From NCBI GenBank assembly GCA_004380135.1, contig QXCR01000106.1, positions 1-64,000 of the forward strand: 64,000 nt of DNA. The letters are read 5' to 3'. Numbering within the stretch: the first letter of the stretch is position 1; each line of letters starts with the position of its first letter. A model generated the notes under the pieces. The model ran no database searches, was not told the DNA's origin, and saw only the letters and a program-made list of their open reading frames with translations. The position numbers and the translations under genes are program-made. Of the stretch, positions 32,648 through 44,761 are shown piece after piece. This DNA comes from Stemphylium vesicarium (lineage: Eukaryota; Ascomycota; Dothideomycetes; Pleosporales; Pleosporaceae).

Positions 32648-34391
32648 TCAGGCCTTATTTTGCGCACTCCTCTCCCTCAAGCGCATTTTGAGGAGGAACA
32701 GCAGACTCGTCACGACTCCCAGCCCACACAGCCCGACACTCAGGTACATGGCCCCGCGATATCCAGCCAACTCATCTTCTACCGTCTCTCCACCGTTGTT
32801 CACATGTATCTCCACTGTCCCTGCGATACCGACACCGATACTGATGCTATAATTGACAATCGTGTTTACCAAGCTCGCAGCCATCCCTTGGTGCTTCTTC
32901 TCGACAGCGTTACTCATGATCAGCGTTGCCGCGGGAAAGCTCATGTCCATTCCCCACGGAATGATTAGCGTTGTTACGAAAGCCTGCGCCCAGTAGATCT
33001 GATCGATGGGCATCGTGGCGATGAGTATGTTGCCTGTCAGGAAGGCCAACATACTAACGAGCATCACCCAGCCTGGGCCAATGCGGGAGATGACGTGACC
33101 CGTGGTAATAGCCGCAATGAAGCCTGAGATGGCAACAGGGCAGATGTGTGCCATGGTAAGAAGCGGAGAGTCTCCGCGCAGTTGTTGGAGAAATTGGAAG
33201 AAGTAGTAAACCCAAATACCTAATTCATGTCAGCTTGGACTCCATTTCTGGAGATTGGTGAGAGAAATCTTACCGAACGCAGACCATCCACATGCGACGC
33301 ACGCCATCACAAAGGAGACGTCCATACTGAGGGCATGGAATGGGATCAGCGGCTTCTTTGAAACCTTGACCTCGATCCAAAAGAAGATCGGGAAGAGCAA
33401 AATGCCGATGATAAGTAACACGTAAATGTACGGTTGCTTCCATCCAAAGCCCGGAGCCTGGTTCCAAGCAAAGTTGAACAGGATCATGGCAGTGATGCCG
33501 ACTGCAGCTCCAAGTAGATCAAGTTCTCGTACCCTCTCCTTGTTTGTGAGCCTACGCACTTCCTCGTCCAGGGGCACGGAAGGTAATATCAAGGCGCAGG
33601 CGATGGCGAGACAGAAGAGCGCAATGCCAAACGTCCAGAAGGTCCAAGGCCACCAAAGAAGTGACCAAAGACCGGCGAATGTACCTCCAACAACAGCGCC
33701 ACCTGAGAAATATTAGTCCCGAATAACCAATGCCCACAGAATGTTACTCACCAGGTGCACATGCTCCAAACAACGAGAAAACCATATCCTTTCTCCTTCC
33801 CTCTTTGTACGTCGCACCAAGCAGACCCAGCGCGTTCGGCAACAGCATCGCTGGTCCAATACCCCCGAGTACTCTGGCGAAGATGAAAAGTACCTGCCCT
33901 CCATTTCCATCAACGTACACACTGCACCCCGCTACGACGTTCCAGACGGCAAACCACGAGTACCCGATGATAAGCATATTCTTGTACCCGAAAAGATCTC
34001 CACAGCGGCCGGACAGCAGGATAAAGGTGCCCACCGTCAGCGAGTAGCCCGCTATGAGCCATGAGAGTACACCTGGGTCGGTAATGCCCAGAGCGGGCCC
34101 TAAGATATGGAGGATGTTGAGGGTACCAACCAGACCAGCCTGAGTAACGAACTGAGCGCTGCAAAGCAGGGTAACGAACATGCATTCGCGTACTAGCGAC
34201 ATCGATTCGGCGATGGATTTTGTTTTCGCGAGTTCGAGGTCATTGTTGTGTTTGGAAGGGCGTGCGGACTGGTGTGAGCCACGTCGCTCTCCGTTCGTGG
34301 ATAAGGCATCCTGAGGGAAGTCGCTCTCTGAAGACGATGATTGTGAAGGCTTTTCGACTGTGGGCTCTTGAGGGCGAGCTGTCTCCTCCAT
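32648..34391 (-). CDS. major facilitator superfamily transporter, DHA2-like
   Basis: Exons 34391-33752, 33702-33274 and 33219-32648 give 546 aa; introns of 49 and 54 nt keep phase. A hydrophilic N-terminus (1-70, Ser/Glu-rich) precedes many hydrophobic helices. LSWLIAGYSLTVGTFILLSGRCGDLFGYKNMLIIG is at the position of MFS motif A (GRCGDLFGYK), and ARVLGGIGPAMLLPNALGLLGATY matches the antiporter motif C region. These fit proton-coupled drug/metabolite exporters of the 14-helix DHA2 family, such as fungal Atr1-type proteins. Plasma membrane location and a small-molecule export role are inferred; no biosynthetic genes adjoin it to name a substrate. Confidence 0.9.
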
Positions 34392-34830
34392 CTCTGAGTG
34401 GCGTCTAGTTGCTGCAGCGACGCCAATTGCTTATCTCCGGAATGTTCTTGTAATTGGTCAAGTGCTAGTGTTGTTCGGGGAAGTCGAATGGTTTTGTTTC
34501 TGAGTTCTCAGGCTGTGTAATGTCGTTGGGATGAAGTCGTGACGGTAGCAATATAGCTCAGGCGTATATCGTATTAGAATAGAAAGCGATGGCGTTAGGT
34601 ATTGAGCAAAACGGCAATTTCGCGCTCAGGATAAATAAAAAGCCGCGATGAGATAAGTTGTAAGAACTGCAGGAAAATAATCAACACCGGGATATTGCTA
34701 TCTTTTTGAAGAACAAGATCGGCCTCCCTTGCATCAAAATCCTGGATGAACAATCTTGCGCTCGGTTTTACGTGAGCGCGGAATTGCGTCGCCGTTGCAA
34801 AAAAAAGCGGAGACTGCCCGAGCTTCGGCC
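34392..34830. other. intergenic region
   Basis: About 440 bp upstream of the MFS gene. AT-rich around 34600-34700. No gene seen. Confidence 0.5.
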
Positions 34831-35105
34831 ATGTTCGAAAGCCAGGATCGGTCACCGCTTAGATCCCCCAAAAACGTGCAGCGTGCGCATTGCAGCGTAA
34901 AGCGGGTTCTGGCAGCCACATCGGTTGAACTAGACTCGGAGAAAATTGCTCGGATGTACGAAAAAACGGCCCAGGCCTTGCTCGGCGCGGAGGTAAGCAC
35001 TGCGATATTGGAGTTTGACGCGTGCTATGTAATTCCTCACATAAGCATTGTACACTCCCTTCTGCCTGTGTAAAGGTGCCGAAAACCTCTACCGGCCAAA
35101 GCTAG
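34831..35105 (+). CDS. possible small spliced gene (63 aa)
   Basis: ATG 34831 (GGCCATGT) opens MFESQDRSPLRSPKNVQRAH and continues with a helical stretch ELDSEKIARMYEKTAQALLGAE. It ends at GAG followed by a good GTAAGC donor at 34993. An acceptor TAAAG at 35075 would add nine residues and a stop at 35103-35105. The donor position exactly where the coding-like pattern ends is the main support. No family recognised; it could be a chance frame. Confidence 0.3.
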
Positions 35106-35204
35106 TGTGCGACAGATACGAAGCTCGTCGTCGCGTTCCCCCCGGTGGCACAGCACAACCATCCGCACTTCCGTTCATTGTATTCTGTGCACAATACCGC
35201 CAAT

Positions 35205-35846
35205 TCATTGTCCTTTTGTTTCGTACACTTTCACGCCCAACAGCTTCCGCACAGCCCAGCTATGGCCACCCACCCAGATCGGCCCGCCTCTCCAAAGCGG
35301 CAAGACATCATTCCGTCCTCGTCGTCTTTCAACAACGGCGTCTTCCCAATTGCCTTGCTGGAACCGTTCAACATCCTCTTTGCTGACCGTATGCGTCCGG
35401 GTATCGGCTGCCATTGACCAGAATCCTACTATGTGGCCTTGGTCGATCTTGTGCGCTAGCCAGCCCTTGTGCTTCCCATTTTCACTCTGGTTGTGAAGCG
35501 ACAAGAGTTCAGAACAATTGTATTCGGCTTTGCCCTTTGGTAGCCTCGCAGAGGTGAGTTGCGTGCGATGAGACGACACTGGGATCTTGTCGACGATAGG
35601 TGACCACAGGTAGGGATAGGGTGCGTATAAGATTCTTAGTGACAGGCTCAAAATGCATGCGACGGGAAAGTCCAGGCCGAGTGACACGCCCGCCCGCAAG
35701 GCTGACCCAAATGTGAGTCGTGGGGGAGTTGTCGGCGTCGAGAAAAAGAGTAAGTGCTTTTGGAATGCGGAGTACATGTTACGAGACATCTCGGGGTTTG
35801 CCACGTGGAATAGGGTTTGATGATGGGTAGGTAATGTCATACACAA
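35205..35846 (-). CDS. hypothetical protein, faintly caleosin-like
   Basis: Uninterrupted frame of 213 aa (alternative start at residue 20, MSRNMYSAFQ). A hydrophobic segment (VSLGLDFPVACILSLSLRILYAPYPYLW) follows an FQKHLLFF helix. The C-terminal half has VSKEDVERFQQGNWEDAV. The order, helix, hydrophobic hairpin with prolines, then a ...KEDV.....G... segment, recalls caleosin/peroxygenases of lipid bodies, but no convincing EF-hand or haem His is visible, so the link is weak. Not recognised with confidence. Confidence 0.45.
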   Translation of the reverse strand: MCMTLPTHHQTLFHVANPEMSRNMYSAFQKHLLFFSTPTTPPRLTFGSALRAGVSLGLDFPVACILSLSLRILYAPYPYLWSPIVDKIPVSSHRTQLTSARLPKGKAEYNCSELLSLHNQSENGKHKGWLAHKIDQGHIVGFWSMAADTRTHTVSKEDVERFQQGNWEDAVVERRRGRNDVLPLWRGGPIWVGGHSWAVRKLLGVKVYETKGQ

Positions 35847-36138
35847 GCACAGGTCGTGTTGAATCGCGAGTCGACCCTGACCTAAGAAGTCATGACGTCA
35901 CGCGCCCTCAACACGTCGCCAGGACTGCAATGCGAAGACGGCATCTTGTAACAAGGATGAAGGTATAGCGCGCACATGATGATCTGGCTGCCTTTAAGAT
36001 ATTTTTGGTAGGCACGCGTTTTTAGTTGTTGCGGCCAACCACCGCGACCACAAACGTACCCAGACGATACGCTACGGCTCCCGCTCTCGGAGATCGCAGT
36101 CACCACCAGCTAGTTGTTGCGGCTTGTCTTCCCTCCTC

Positions 36139-37346
36139 CTACCACGGACCTTTTTCCCACTCAACATAACTAGGAGTCCTTCTCTCCGGTGCCGTGACCG
36201 AATATTCCCGTGTGACCATCACACCCTGGTGGATTATTCGACTCTCATGGGACTCACGAGTCGTCGATTTGCTTCCGCCGGCGCGGTAACCCCCCGGGCA
36301 GGGCTGCGAGGGGCAGTTTGTTTTTCTGGACTTCCAATTGTTGAAGAAGAAATACAAACACATCTAGGCCAGGCAGGCGGTTATGATAGCTGGTGGTCAG
36401 ATTAGCAGGTATGATCATCGATGCAAAGGTGGTACTGTACCAGCTGTATTCTCCAGCATGTGATAAATTGTAAACTTGATAACATCTACCGACCCCGATG
36501 TCGGGTTGCAAAAGACCAGTCGTAAAATGCCGAAAGTGATGGGAAGCAACAGCAGCAAGAAGATCCCGGTTAAGATGCACTTCTGGCGCTGATTGACTTG
36601 CAGTTTCCAGAGTAATGGGAAAGGGATTAAGAACAGAAGGGCGTCGATTGCTATGTCAGTTCCTGCTGAAAAGAGGAAGACGAGATTGGCAAGATATGTG
36701 TCGCGTTCCGAGGAACAATCTTCTGCGCCGAATTTAAAGGAATCTGCAGGTGAACCACGGGCGAAAAGCTGCATGAAGAGGATGATAACGTAGGTCGACG
36801 CAGTGATTACCAACATCACGCACCAGAAGATGCGCATCCGCGTCTGCAACGAGTCGAAGAGCCGCTAGAAAAAGAGCAGTAACGATAGTTTGACCGACCA
36901 TACTATGCACTTGTCAGATGCAAGACACAGCAAAATGGATGGCCCATACATGTCGTCCAGAAGGTCATCAAGACGGCAAACTGGTATTTGAGATAGAGCA
37001 ATGCTGATTTTTGCGCGTTTGCTGGCGGGATGCCGCCGATAGCAAGTATGTTTCTCAGCTCTTGTGTCTCGTACATTGGCGGTATCATAAGCTGTGAAAT
37101 AACTGCTGAGCCAACACGGCAGAACAGGGCGAACAAAATCACATAATCGTTGCTAAAGAGTTTCTTGTTGTGTGGGTATTGGCAATAGGTCCGGAAGGCT
37201 ACGAATCCAATACAGAACACAAGCTCGACCCATAGCAGCGCCTGTATATTGTCGAGTCAGTCATCGTTACACCGGTAGAATACGACACTTACACCTTGAC
37301 ACGGCCGTGAGATGAAGTGTGCCCGTGGCTCTGGAAAATCCACCAT
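36139..37346 (-). pseudogene. fungal rhodopsin-like integral membrane protein with two internal amber codons
   Basis: Exons 37346-37293, 37241-36950, 36902-36441 and 36389-36139 join in phase (introns 47-51 nt, clear donors, CTGAC/CTAAT branch sites). Together they read as a seven-helix protein of the large fungal family with TFWTTLWSVKLSLLLFF, RMRIFWCVMLVITASTYV and AIITACLA blocks. An in-frame TAG at 36865-36867 falls within helix 3/loop and another at 36364-36366 follows AIITACLA. At both sites the family tolerates an aromatic residue, so TGG to TAG is the simplest history (inference). The tail, with GGSKSTTRESHES, remains open to the final TAG. Gene structure is otherwise intact, pointing to recent loss. 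Confidence 0.75.
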
Positions 37347-38235
37347 TATTAGCCGGCTGGCGAGGATACAAATAAAGCAAGCGTGACAGACGAATGTCTG
37401 TTGTATACTTCACTGGCAAGAATCGCCTCTTCGCAAATCCTGCTGCTGTGCCTCATCCTTCAGGGGCCGTGTGGGCGGTAAGCCTGCACGAGCGGGCTGG
37501 GCAACATCCCACACGAAGAACAAGGCACGAACGAAGAGTCAAGGTACAGCTTGTGTCCAGAGCACGCATTTGCTTGCTTAGACTCATCCGGATAGCTGTA
37601 TTCGTGAAAAGATGCACTACTACTGTAGGTTCTGCGCTTAAAGTTGAGAAAGGTTGAAGGTGCGATACGACCCTAGTCACGGCGATGACACCCCGCCACT
37701 AATCTCGCTAAGGGACGCCCCACGTGAAAGGCATTGCCGCCCTTATCCTGTCGACTTGCCGTCGGGCCCATCGTCCAAATATTCGTGCGAGCGCGATCTG
37801 TTGGTAATTCAGGGCTGGTGGGTCACTTAAATGTACACCGTAATTAGTCCATCGCGCGCTGTGGTTCTGATAATTGTTTGGGGTTCCCGGACGGGACCTT
37901 CCAAGACTGGCAGGCGCTTCTTCCCGAGAGCCAAACCACGTTAGCGTAGGAATACAGCATAATTAAAACATCATCGTCTAGCATCAACAATTTCACAGTC
38001 CCTGCTACTCTTTTCTAGCTTCGATGCTTAGTCCAGCACGTAGATTATTTATATACATAGATAGTGTAGCCTGGAATACTCCGTTGCTCGTCCATTCAGC
38101 TCCCCAACCAAACCTGCCAGGACCAAACACTTCGACTATATGGGCGCTCGATTCTGAGATTTTGTTACACATTCTTTTACGCCAAGTGAAAACACCCCAG
38201 ATCCAAGCCCTTACGAGGTAGGTACCTACATAAAC
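37347..38235. other. intergenic region
   Basis: About 890 bp between divergently oriented loci (rhodopsin-like, minus; SnoaL-like, plus). An AT-rich stretch with ATTTATATACATAG lies 200 bp before the SnoaL start. No gene seen. Confidence 0.5.
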
Positions 38236-38907
38236 ATGCGCGTCGCATTCACACTGTCCATTGCGGCTCTGCTCGCCCTGCCCTTCGTCTCAGCTCAAGA
38301 CAATGACAACGCCACGATTGGCTGCCCAGATCTTACTTCTGGGCCGATGGAATTCAGCGATCTGGCGGCGGCATTCAACCCTCAAGCTCTCCCGGACCCA
38401 GTTGCGACGGAATCTATTCGTCAGACCCTAGCGCTATATGCCTATGCCATCGATGGCCGCAACTACGAAGTGCTGAGGAAGGTCTTCACTACCGACGTCC
38501 GTGCCAACTACTCTGATCCCATCGGTATGCTGGATGGTGTACAAGCCATCATCGACACCCTGCCTCCTCTTCTGAGCAGCTTCGTCTCTACTCAGCATCA
38601 CTTGGGCACGCAATTGATTCGAATCTGCGGTCTTAACAGCGCTGTATCCGTCACGTACCTACAAGCTTCGCAATTTTTGACTCCAAATACTGGTACTGGG
38701 AACCCTGTGGACAATAGCATGGTCTTTATCGATAGAATTCAGTATCAGGACACGTGGGCCAGGCAGAAGAATGGAAGCTGGAAGATCACCAACCGTAACT
38801 TGGTGCGAATGGTACGTTTTAGGCTTTGTTTGTGATCACTTCGCTCTTGCTGACTGCATGAAAAATAGGGTCCTCCTACACTAGATGGCGGCGTTCCTAC
38901 TTCGTGA
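38236..38907 (+). CDS. secreted SnoaL-like (NTF2-fold) protein
   Basis: Exons 38236-38811 and 38869-38907 give 204 aa; the 57-nt intron has GTACGT, a TTGCTGACTG branch region and an AATAG acceptor. A clear signal peptide (MRVAFTLSIAALLALPFVSA) leads into a SnoaL-like domain: IRQTLALYAYAIDGRNYEVL, the VFTTDVRANYSDP strand region, THHLG-like STQHHLGTQ and WKITNRNL. This cone-shaped fold serves polyketide cyclases and dehydratases, but most secreted fungal members have no known activity. Two N-glycosylation sites are visible. It stands alone, without a biosynthetic cluster. Confidence 0.85.
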
Positions 38908-39002
38908 ATCGTGTTGGTGTATATCGGAGCTACAAAGTCTTTAGCTAGAGAAATCAGCCCAGTACTACCACTTATTTGTCATACATTCCCGTCAAAATAA
39001 GC

Positions 39003-41164
39003 TTATAGCATCAAGAGACATCCCATCACTGTCGCAAACAGTGCCTTATCGATCACCCCAGCAGAAAAACCATTAGGCGCAGCACCAGTATAGGGAGGCA
39101 TGGGACTGCCTGTACCGGATGGCATCGTTCCATTTTCGCTGGTACCATTACCTACCAAGTCGGGGAATAGGTAGCTCGTGTTAGCGTCCACGACAATCCA
39201 GTTGCGTACGAGAGCAGTGCCGTTCATGACAGACGCCCACTGGTCTTCCGTACATTGACCCGGGTCGAGAACATAACATTGCGTTCCAGCATCAACGATA
39301 GGCTCGTTGGTGATGTTGTACACATCGCCTGGACCTTCCGTAGCGTAGTCAGGGTTCTCGGCAGTAGATATATTACCGGTACTGATGTCGCGGTTGAAAA
39401 GAGCACGCATAAATATCTTGTAAGCAGTCTCGGGTTGGTACGCAGGAACTTCGTGACCAGCTTCGTAGACGCGTGTGAAGGACAAGTTTCCGTACTGGCG
39501 CACCTGGCCGCCAATGTAAGTGTCGTTGACGACGACAGGAGCGTAGCCCGCTTCGGCAAATGAGGTAGCGTTGTCGTAAGGGATTGCGAGAGATAGTAGC
39601 TCTCCTCCGTACCAATTGCAGGCGTAATCGCGGTCACCGTACACTAGAGTAACCTTGATGCCCTCCTCGAGCAAGTAGGCCAAATCTTCTTTCCAGCCGG
39701 GACGTGGGTAGTCACCGATACCGCGGAATGCGCGTGAGACGGCCGAGTTGGACTGGGTCCAGTTGAGCGGTACACCGAGACTCTGCTGCACGTGCGGCTG
39801 GTTGAGAAATCCTTGGTACCACGGTGGGGGGTAAGCCGCTGCACCGGGCGCAGAGATGTCGTAGTAATTCAGGTCGGTATCGAAATAGGGATCGCGAATT
39901 GTCTCCGAGCAGAAGGTCTCCGCAGCCTCACACACTTCGTTGACAGTTTCGTTGAAACCCTGGTTGGTCGAGTCATATGCAAGACTCAGGTTACGGCATT
40001 CTTCAATCTGGTCTAAACAGCCGCCCTCGCGATACAGATTGTCGAGCGCCTCCTCGTAGCGAGATTCGTTCACAGCCTGAATGCCATAACTGTTGTTGTA
40101 TGCCATCATCGGGTACCCCGGCCATTGTACGTAACGGTCAATGCAGCCGTTGATGATGAGGAGGGTATCGAGGTTGAGAATATGGGTTTCACCAGCCCCG
40201 CTCCAGGTTCCATTCTCAATCTTCTCATTTTGCTCCTGGAAGTAGGCGGCAAAGGCGGGTCCATAGCGACCTCCATAGGACTCGGTGGCAATGGAGATTC
40301 TATCATCGTTGGGCTTGTGCTCGGGAAATTCCTGGAACCATACTTGTGCAAAGTTCCAGAGTGCTCGTGCAGAGTTCTCAGTACCTCGAGTGGTAAGGTT
40401 GGAGTTTTGGCTAGGGTAAGTGCCGACATAGAAGCTGTTGTTCTGCGCGGGGACAGGGTTATTCTCAAAATCGACTACTTCTAGATCGCCGGTGTCCAAA
40501 TTGGTGGTGATGTTCACCAGACTGTCATAGCTCAGACCGACCTGAACGGGCTGGTCGAGGTACAGCATGTTTACTGGACGGGTCAGAATCAAACCTGGAA
40601 CGCAGGTAGCATCAATTTTTGGGCGACGAACCTTCGTTGTTCCATGACCATTCACTAAGGTATGTGCTATTCGAGTCGGAGTTGACATAGCAAGGTCCAT
40701 TCTCGCGCAGCAGCCCGAGCATAGAACTGGAACCAGGTCCACCTGTTCACGGTTAGCTCATGTAGGAGAAAACCCCGCTGCATGTTATTCACCGTTCATC
40801 CAAATTGACAATGGTGCATTTGCGGGATCTTTCCTGGACTCGAAGAACCAGAAATGCGTATTGATCTCGTAGGTTTGGTCCCGAACGCCAAGGTCCGCGA
40901 GCGCTCCGGCCGGGAGATGAACATAGCCGGAGAAGCTTCGGACGCCTTCTGTGGTTTCGCAAAGCTCTGTCTAGGTAGAAAGTTAGAGAGTGCCCTGAGT
41001 GAATAGGTATGTGGCTGACCTACCTCTTTGTAAGAGATCCTGACTCCCTCCTCGAGCTGCGATTCTACGACAGTCACCCCCTCTGGTGTAGGGGGGAATT
41101 GGGCATTGACAACCGCAGTCAAAAAACCCGCTGCACCAAGCAACGAGAGCTTGGGAAGGACCAT
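39003..41164 (-). CDS. secreted serine carboxypeptidase S10, probably GPI-anchored
   Basis: Exons 41164-41024, 40970-40793, 40742-40632 and 40573-39003 give 666 aa; introns are 50-58 nt, phases match, and the third intron (branch TTCTGACC) removes a false in-frame continuation. A signal peptide covers residues 1-21. The oxyanion-hole motif GGPGSSS spans the exon 2/3 junction. Catalytic triad: Ser242 in TESYGG, Asp459 in GDRDYACN and His517 in AGHEVPAY. Many N-glycosylation sequons are present. The end has a Gly/Ser/Thr/Pro stretch and a hydrophobic tail (AGVIDKALFATVMGCLLML), as in GPI proteins. It removes C-terminal residues from peptides outside the cell at acidic pH (family knowledge). Confidence 0.93.
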
Positions 41165-43871
41165 GATGAAAACGGCCAACGAATGAAGAAACAAAGATCC
41201 CCGACGTCGTATACGCGAAAGCTGCGGGCGATAGCGAGATTCAGGCTTTATAGCAGGCTTCCCAGCATCGGGGTACATTCATCCAGCGGCATTTCGGCCA
41301 TGCACGAGCTTGGATGTGCCTGCATCTGAATGAGGGAGCTTCCTGGTTGAGCCATAGCGCGTGTCGCGTCGCAGCAAGAGTGAGTCGAAGCCGCCCGCTT
41401 CATGACGTTTGACTGCTTTGTAGCGAGGTGATACGGGCGGGGAACAGTGCATGCCAAGATTGCCAAGGAGGCTTTTCGTCACTTGTGTCTTCGGCAACGG
41501 CTTGATTAATCGACTACCGGAAGAGTGGGATAGCGGGAGTTGCGTCTAAGAAGCGGATGTGGAAGGTGTGGAGGCTTACCGGTGATAAGATAAGAGCGCT
41601 TCCGAGCATGGCGGGATGGTGGGGAAAGTGCTTCACCGTCTAATCCCATCACCCCGCGCGCAAAGACGCGTTTACGGCTGAGAGATGGTGCGCAGGGCTG
41701 CCAAACTCTAGCGCACAGACAAGCAGCCCAAGCAAGCCTTGGAATGACGGCAAGTCGCCAACACCGCTCGTCTCAATACGGCTTTGCTCCACATCACCGC
41801 TGCTGCTTCGTCACCGGCAAGGAACCAATCTCGACAATGTAACTTGTGCATTTGGTAAACAGCAGAAACACTTGCAGAACGAAGCTTGAATCGCAGCCCT
41901 CGATTTCTCAAGCTGAAGAGCCATGGCTGTATGCGCCCCACTGTCGCTACAGGCGTGGAAAGATTAAGACACAAGCGACCCTATCGCTTCGACACGCAGA
42001 CGTCACACACACTGGATCGTATCAGATCATACGGAGAACTCCATGACTGGATGGCAATACAGGCGCAGTATCGACGACACGGCAAGATAAAGAGCGCCGA
42101 ATTGACTAAATTGCCTGCAGCAAGTGAAGACTGGCGTTAGAAGTACCTACGGCCATGCGTGCGTTCGGAGAGCCACGAGCAAAATTTAATAGTTTAGTGG
42201 TCGCGAATCTTGAGAAATACAGTGTGTATTATAACCGGTATGCGCCTGGCCCTCTCATGTGCTAATTTCTGGAAGATGCTCGAGGAGTTCTGAGATAAGA
42301 TTGCATACTCATCCCCTCCCCCAGTCTTTCCCCTTCTTCTCCCCCTTCTCTCCCTCTGGGGCAATTGGGACAATGGTGCAGGAGCGGTGGGTGGGCCGAC
42401 CGCGGTCAGCCTCTGCCTCCCTGCTGGTAGTGACGGGGCGGCGCGGGCGGAGCGGGACGAGGGAGAGGTCGAGCGGCAGTGGGCTTGGTGGCGCAGGTCA
42501 GCCTCGAGGTTGCGGCGCTGTCATTTTGTCAATGTGTGATCAAGAACGTGGTGCTTGATCAAAATTACCATGGCGGCGCCTGTGAGGGCCATTCTCCTCG
42601 CAAGGTTCGTGACCGGAGGGTTACGGGGGCATTCCGCGGCGTTGTGGCCGGGGAGGTCACAATTGTTACATTTGCGCGTCACTGGTGGCACTTCAGAATG
42701 GTGGAGTTGAAGACGACCGAGCGATCAATGGCTGACGGACCAGGGCGTGAGAGGTTGAAACTACGGTTGATGGTACTTGATGGTCAATGGCAACTGACAC
42801 ACGGGCGCATAACGTCCGCAAAGAGACTGTTGAACGGTTCAGAAAGGAAGAAAAAATCTGTGGATGCGTGTGGTGCTTGGAGGAAAAACAGAAGAGAGCC
42901 GAAAGGCAGGTATGTATACACACTGCCTTCTGGTCCGAGAGCACTCTTGCCAGGCCAGCAAGTTAATGTTCGGTCTTGAGGGACACGAGAATTCGTACGG
43001 AAGGTTCAAACGAAGGGAAAAGCATGGGTAAAGGACTAACAAGGTGATTTGACCCCACGAGGCATTTTTGAAGAAGGCGAAGGTCTGCTGTTAATTCATT
43101 AGGTGCAGGGCCTTCACGAGAACGGATCGAAAGCGCGCTTTCATACATAGATGCAATGCAGGGGTCGTGACGCTGGGGCTTCTTCTGACGAAGGAAGGAG
43201 CCACGAGCCGGGTGACACACGTGAAGACCTTCAAATTATCATGGCCAAATCCGACGTGCATAGAGACTGGCGTTTTAATTAATAAATGCATTGAGAATAC
43301 CGTGTCGGACTAAGACGCGTGCATGTTCAGTGAAGGCGGTTCATCTTGACGGTCATCGAATGGCGCATCCGCAGGAACACCCGCAGATCCATCTGATGCT
43401 TCACATGCCTACCATGATAGCATAGTAGATTCAAACAGCCTTGAGCTCGCTGTTGTATCATACTTAGGGAAAAGTGAAAGATCCCCACCCGGGTAAGTGT
43501 CTCACGCGTGAACCATGGTTCATGGCGCAAGAACGAAATGGCTGAGTCATCGTTCACAGTAGAACATATTATATTACTGATACCTCGCCTTGCCCAGTTT
43601 CACCTCTCTTTTCTTTGATATACGCAACCTCGTATTAACTACCGATCCTCACCAACACCCGCTGCGCCTCCGACAAAAACACTCTTGCCACTTACTCCCT
43701 CTCGCGGAAATCGTGCTACGTGTTACAGTATGACTCTTCCAGATATTTCAGACCTCAAGCGCCTTACCTATAAGCATGCGGAACTAGGCCCAGGAATGTT
43801 CTTTCTGGACCAACTGCTCCACCGTATGCCACCGCTCGCAGTTCTACAGGAGCCCAAGCTCCGAGGAGACC
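41165..43871. other. long gene-poor region
   Basis: About 2.7 kb. It includes a CT-rich tract at 42313-42360, a GC-rich stretch at 42370-42500 and the zinc-knuckle fragment described separately. A 166-codon plus-strand frame at 42479-42979 is antisense to that fragment and was not accepted. A short plus-strand frame at 43730-43921 precedes the F-box pseudogene and may be its leader. Confidence 0.5.
42521..42690 (-). other. CCHC zinc-knuckle coding fragment
   Basis: On the minus strand the frame ending at TGA 42521-42523 encodes EVPPVTRKCNNCDLPGHNAA followed by ECPRNPPVTN. This contains a perfect C-x2-C-x4-H-x4-C knuckle (codons 42670-42629). A GTAATT donor follows shortly (about 42570) with an ACAG acceptor at about 42519, so it may be an exon. 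Upstream the frame is closed by a TGA near 42727 unless an intron intervenes. Such knuckles bind single-stranded nucleic acid. I could not build a complete gene; it may be a remnant. Confidence 0.45.
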
Positions 43872-44761
43872 ATGGGATTGTTATCACGACTTCCAGTAGA
43901 GCTCATGATCTGTATTCTTGAGGATCTTTCGATATCAGACCTTCTCCAATTCCGACGCTGTAACCGCACAGCCAATTATTACGTCGATTCCAAGACGCTG
44001 CTCCGCTCGGCCATGCTTTTCGCACCCAACATCTTGCGCGGCATCATGGCTATCCAACCCTCCGAATCCATTACGGCGCATGGACTGCAACTCAAACTCC
44101 GCCAAAGAACCTGCGACGGATGCGGAGAGCTAGCATAATATTTCTATCTCCCTTCGTACTCGCGCGCCTGTCTTCATTGCCTTGCACTGAACGGTAGCCG
44201 CTACTTCTACGCGCCCACTCACAAAAAGGGGGCAGAGTGCCATTTCCACATGGAAGCGGCTGATCTCGCATTCGTACCCAGTTTCCGCTTCATTCCTTCG
44301 ACGTGGACCAATGGGCTCAACAAGTTCAGCATTCAGAAGGTACATCGCCTGTACGATTACAAGCTCGGACAAGAGTTCCAGAGGGAGGAGTATGGGGAAG
44401 GTCATGTCACGTATCCGTCTAACGATGAATTATGGAACAAGTATCTTAAGTTCATGAACGCGATATCGCCGTTGATAAGCAAGATGCGAGCCGCGAGGAA
44501 ATCACGGTGTTGGATCCATCGCCCGAAGGTGTGAGGCTGCATATGTGTGTAATATTCGCCCCGTGGGGAGAGGATGCGTGTTCACAGCCCGAAGAGGGCA
44601 TGTTCTATTCGACTTGCTTAGGTGGATATATTGAAGGTCGATTGTACACCAGACAATCGATGATCGAACATCTCAGGGAGTGTCGCGTAAGTTGGCCCCT
44701 CGAATTCCTTTGGCACAATCGGAACGGGCACCTTACTCTTGTCGAGGAAATGGAGCTTTGA
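43872..44761 (+). pseudogene. F-box protein gene, decayed
   Basis: ATG 43872 begins MGLLSRLPVELMICILEDLSISDLLQFRRCNR, a good F-box. The frame meets TAA at 44136-44138 right after CDGCGELA and continues in the same frame with YFYLPSYSRACLHCLALNG. The paired Cys motifs (CDGCG, CLHC) suggest a zinc-binding segment common in such fungal F-box proteins. Near 44485-44510 the frame shifts by one base to EEITVLDPSPEGVRLHM and ends at 44759-44761. CAA to TAA would explain the stop. One stop and one frameshift in an otherwise coherent 295-residue protein indicate a pseudogene. Confidence 0.7.

Noticed and set aside
32648..41164. Secondary-metabolite cluster around the MFS, SnoaL and peptidase genes
   Set aside because: No PKS, NRPS, terpene cyclase, P450 or pathway regulator lies between them; they appear to be unrelated single genes.
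42479..42979. 166-codon plus-strand frame
   Set aside because: It is antisense to the zinc-knuckle coding pattern, shows no recognisable motif and reads as low-quality composition.
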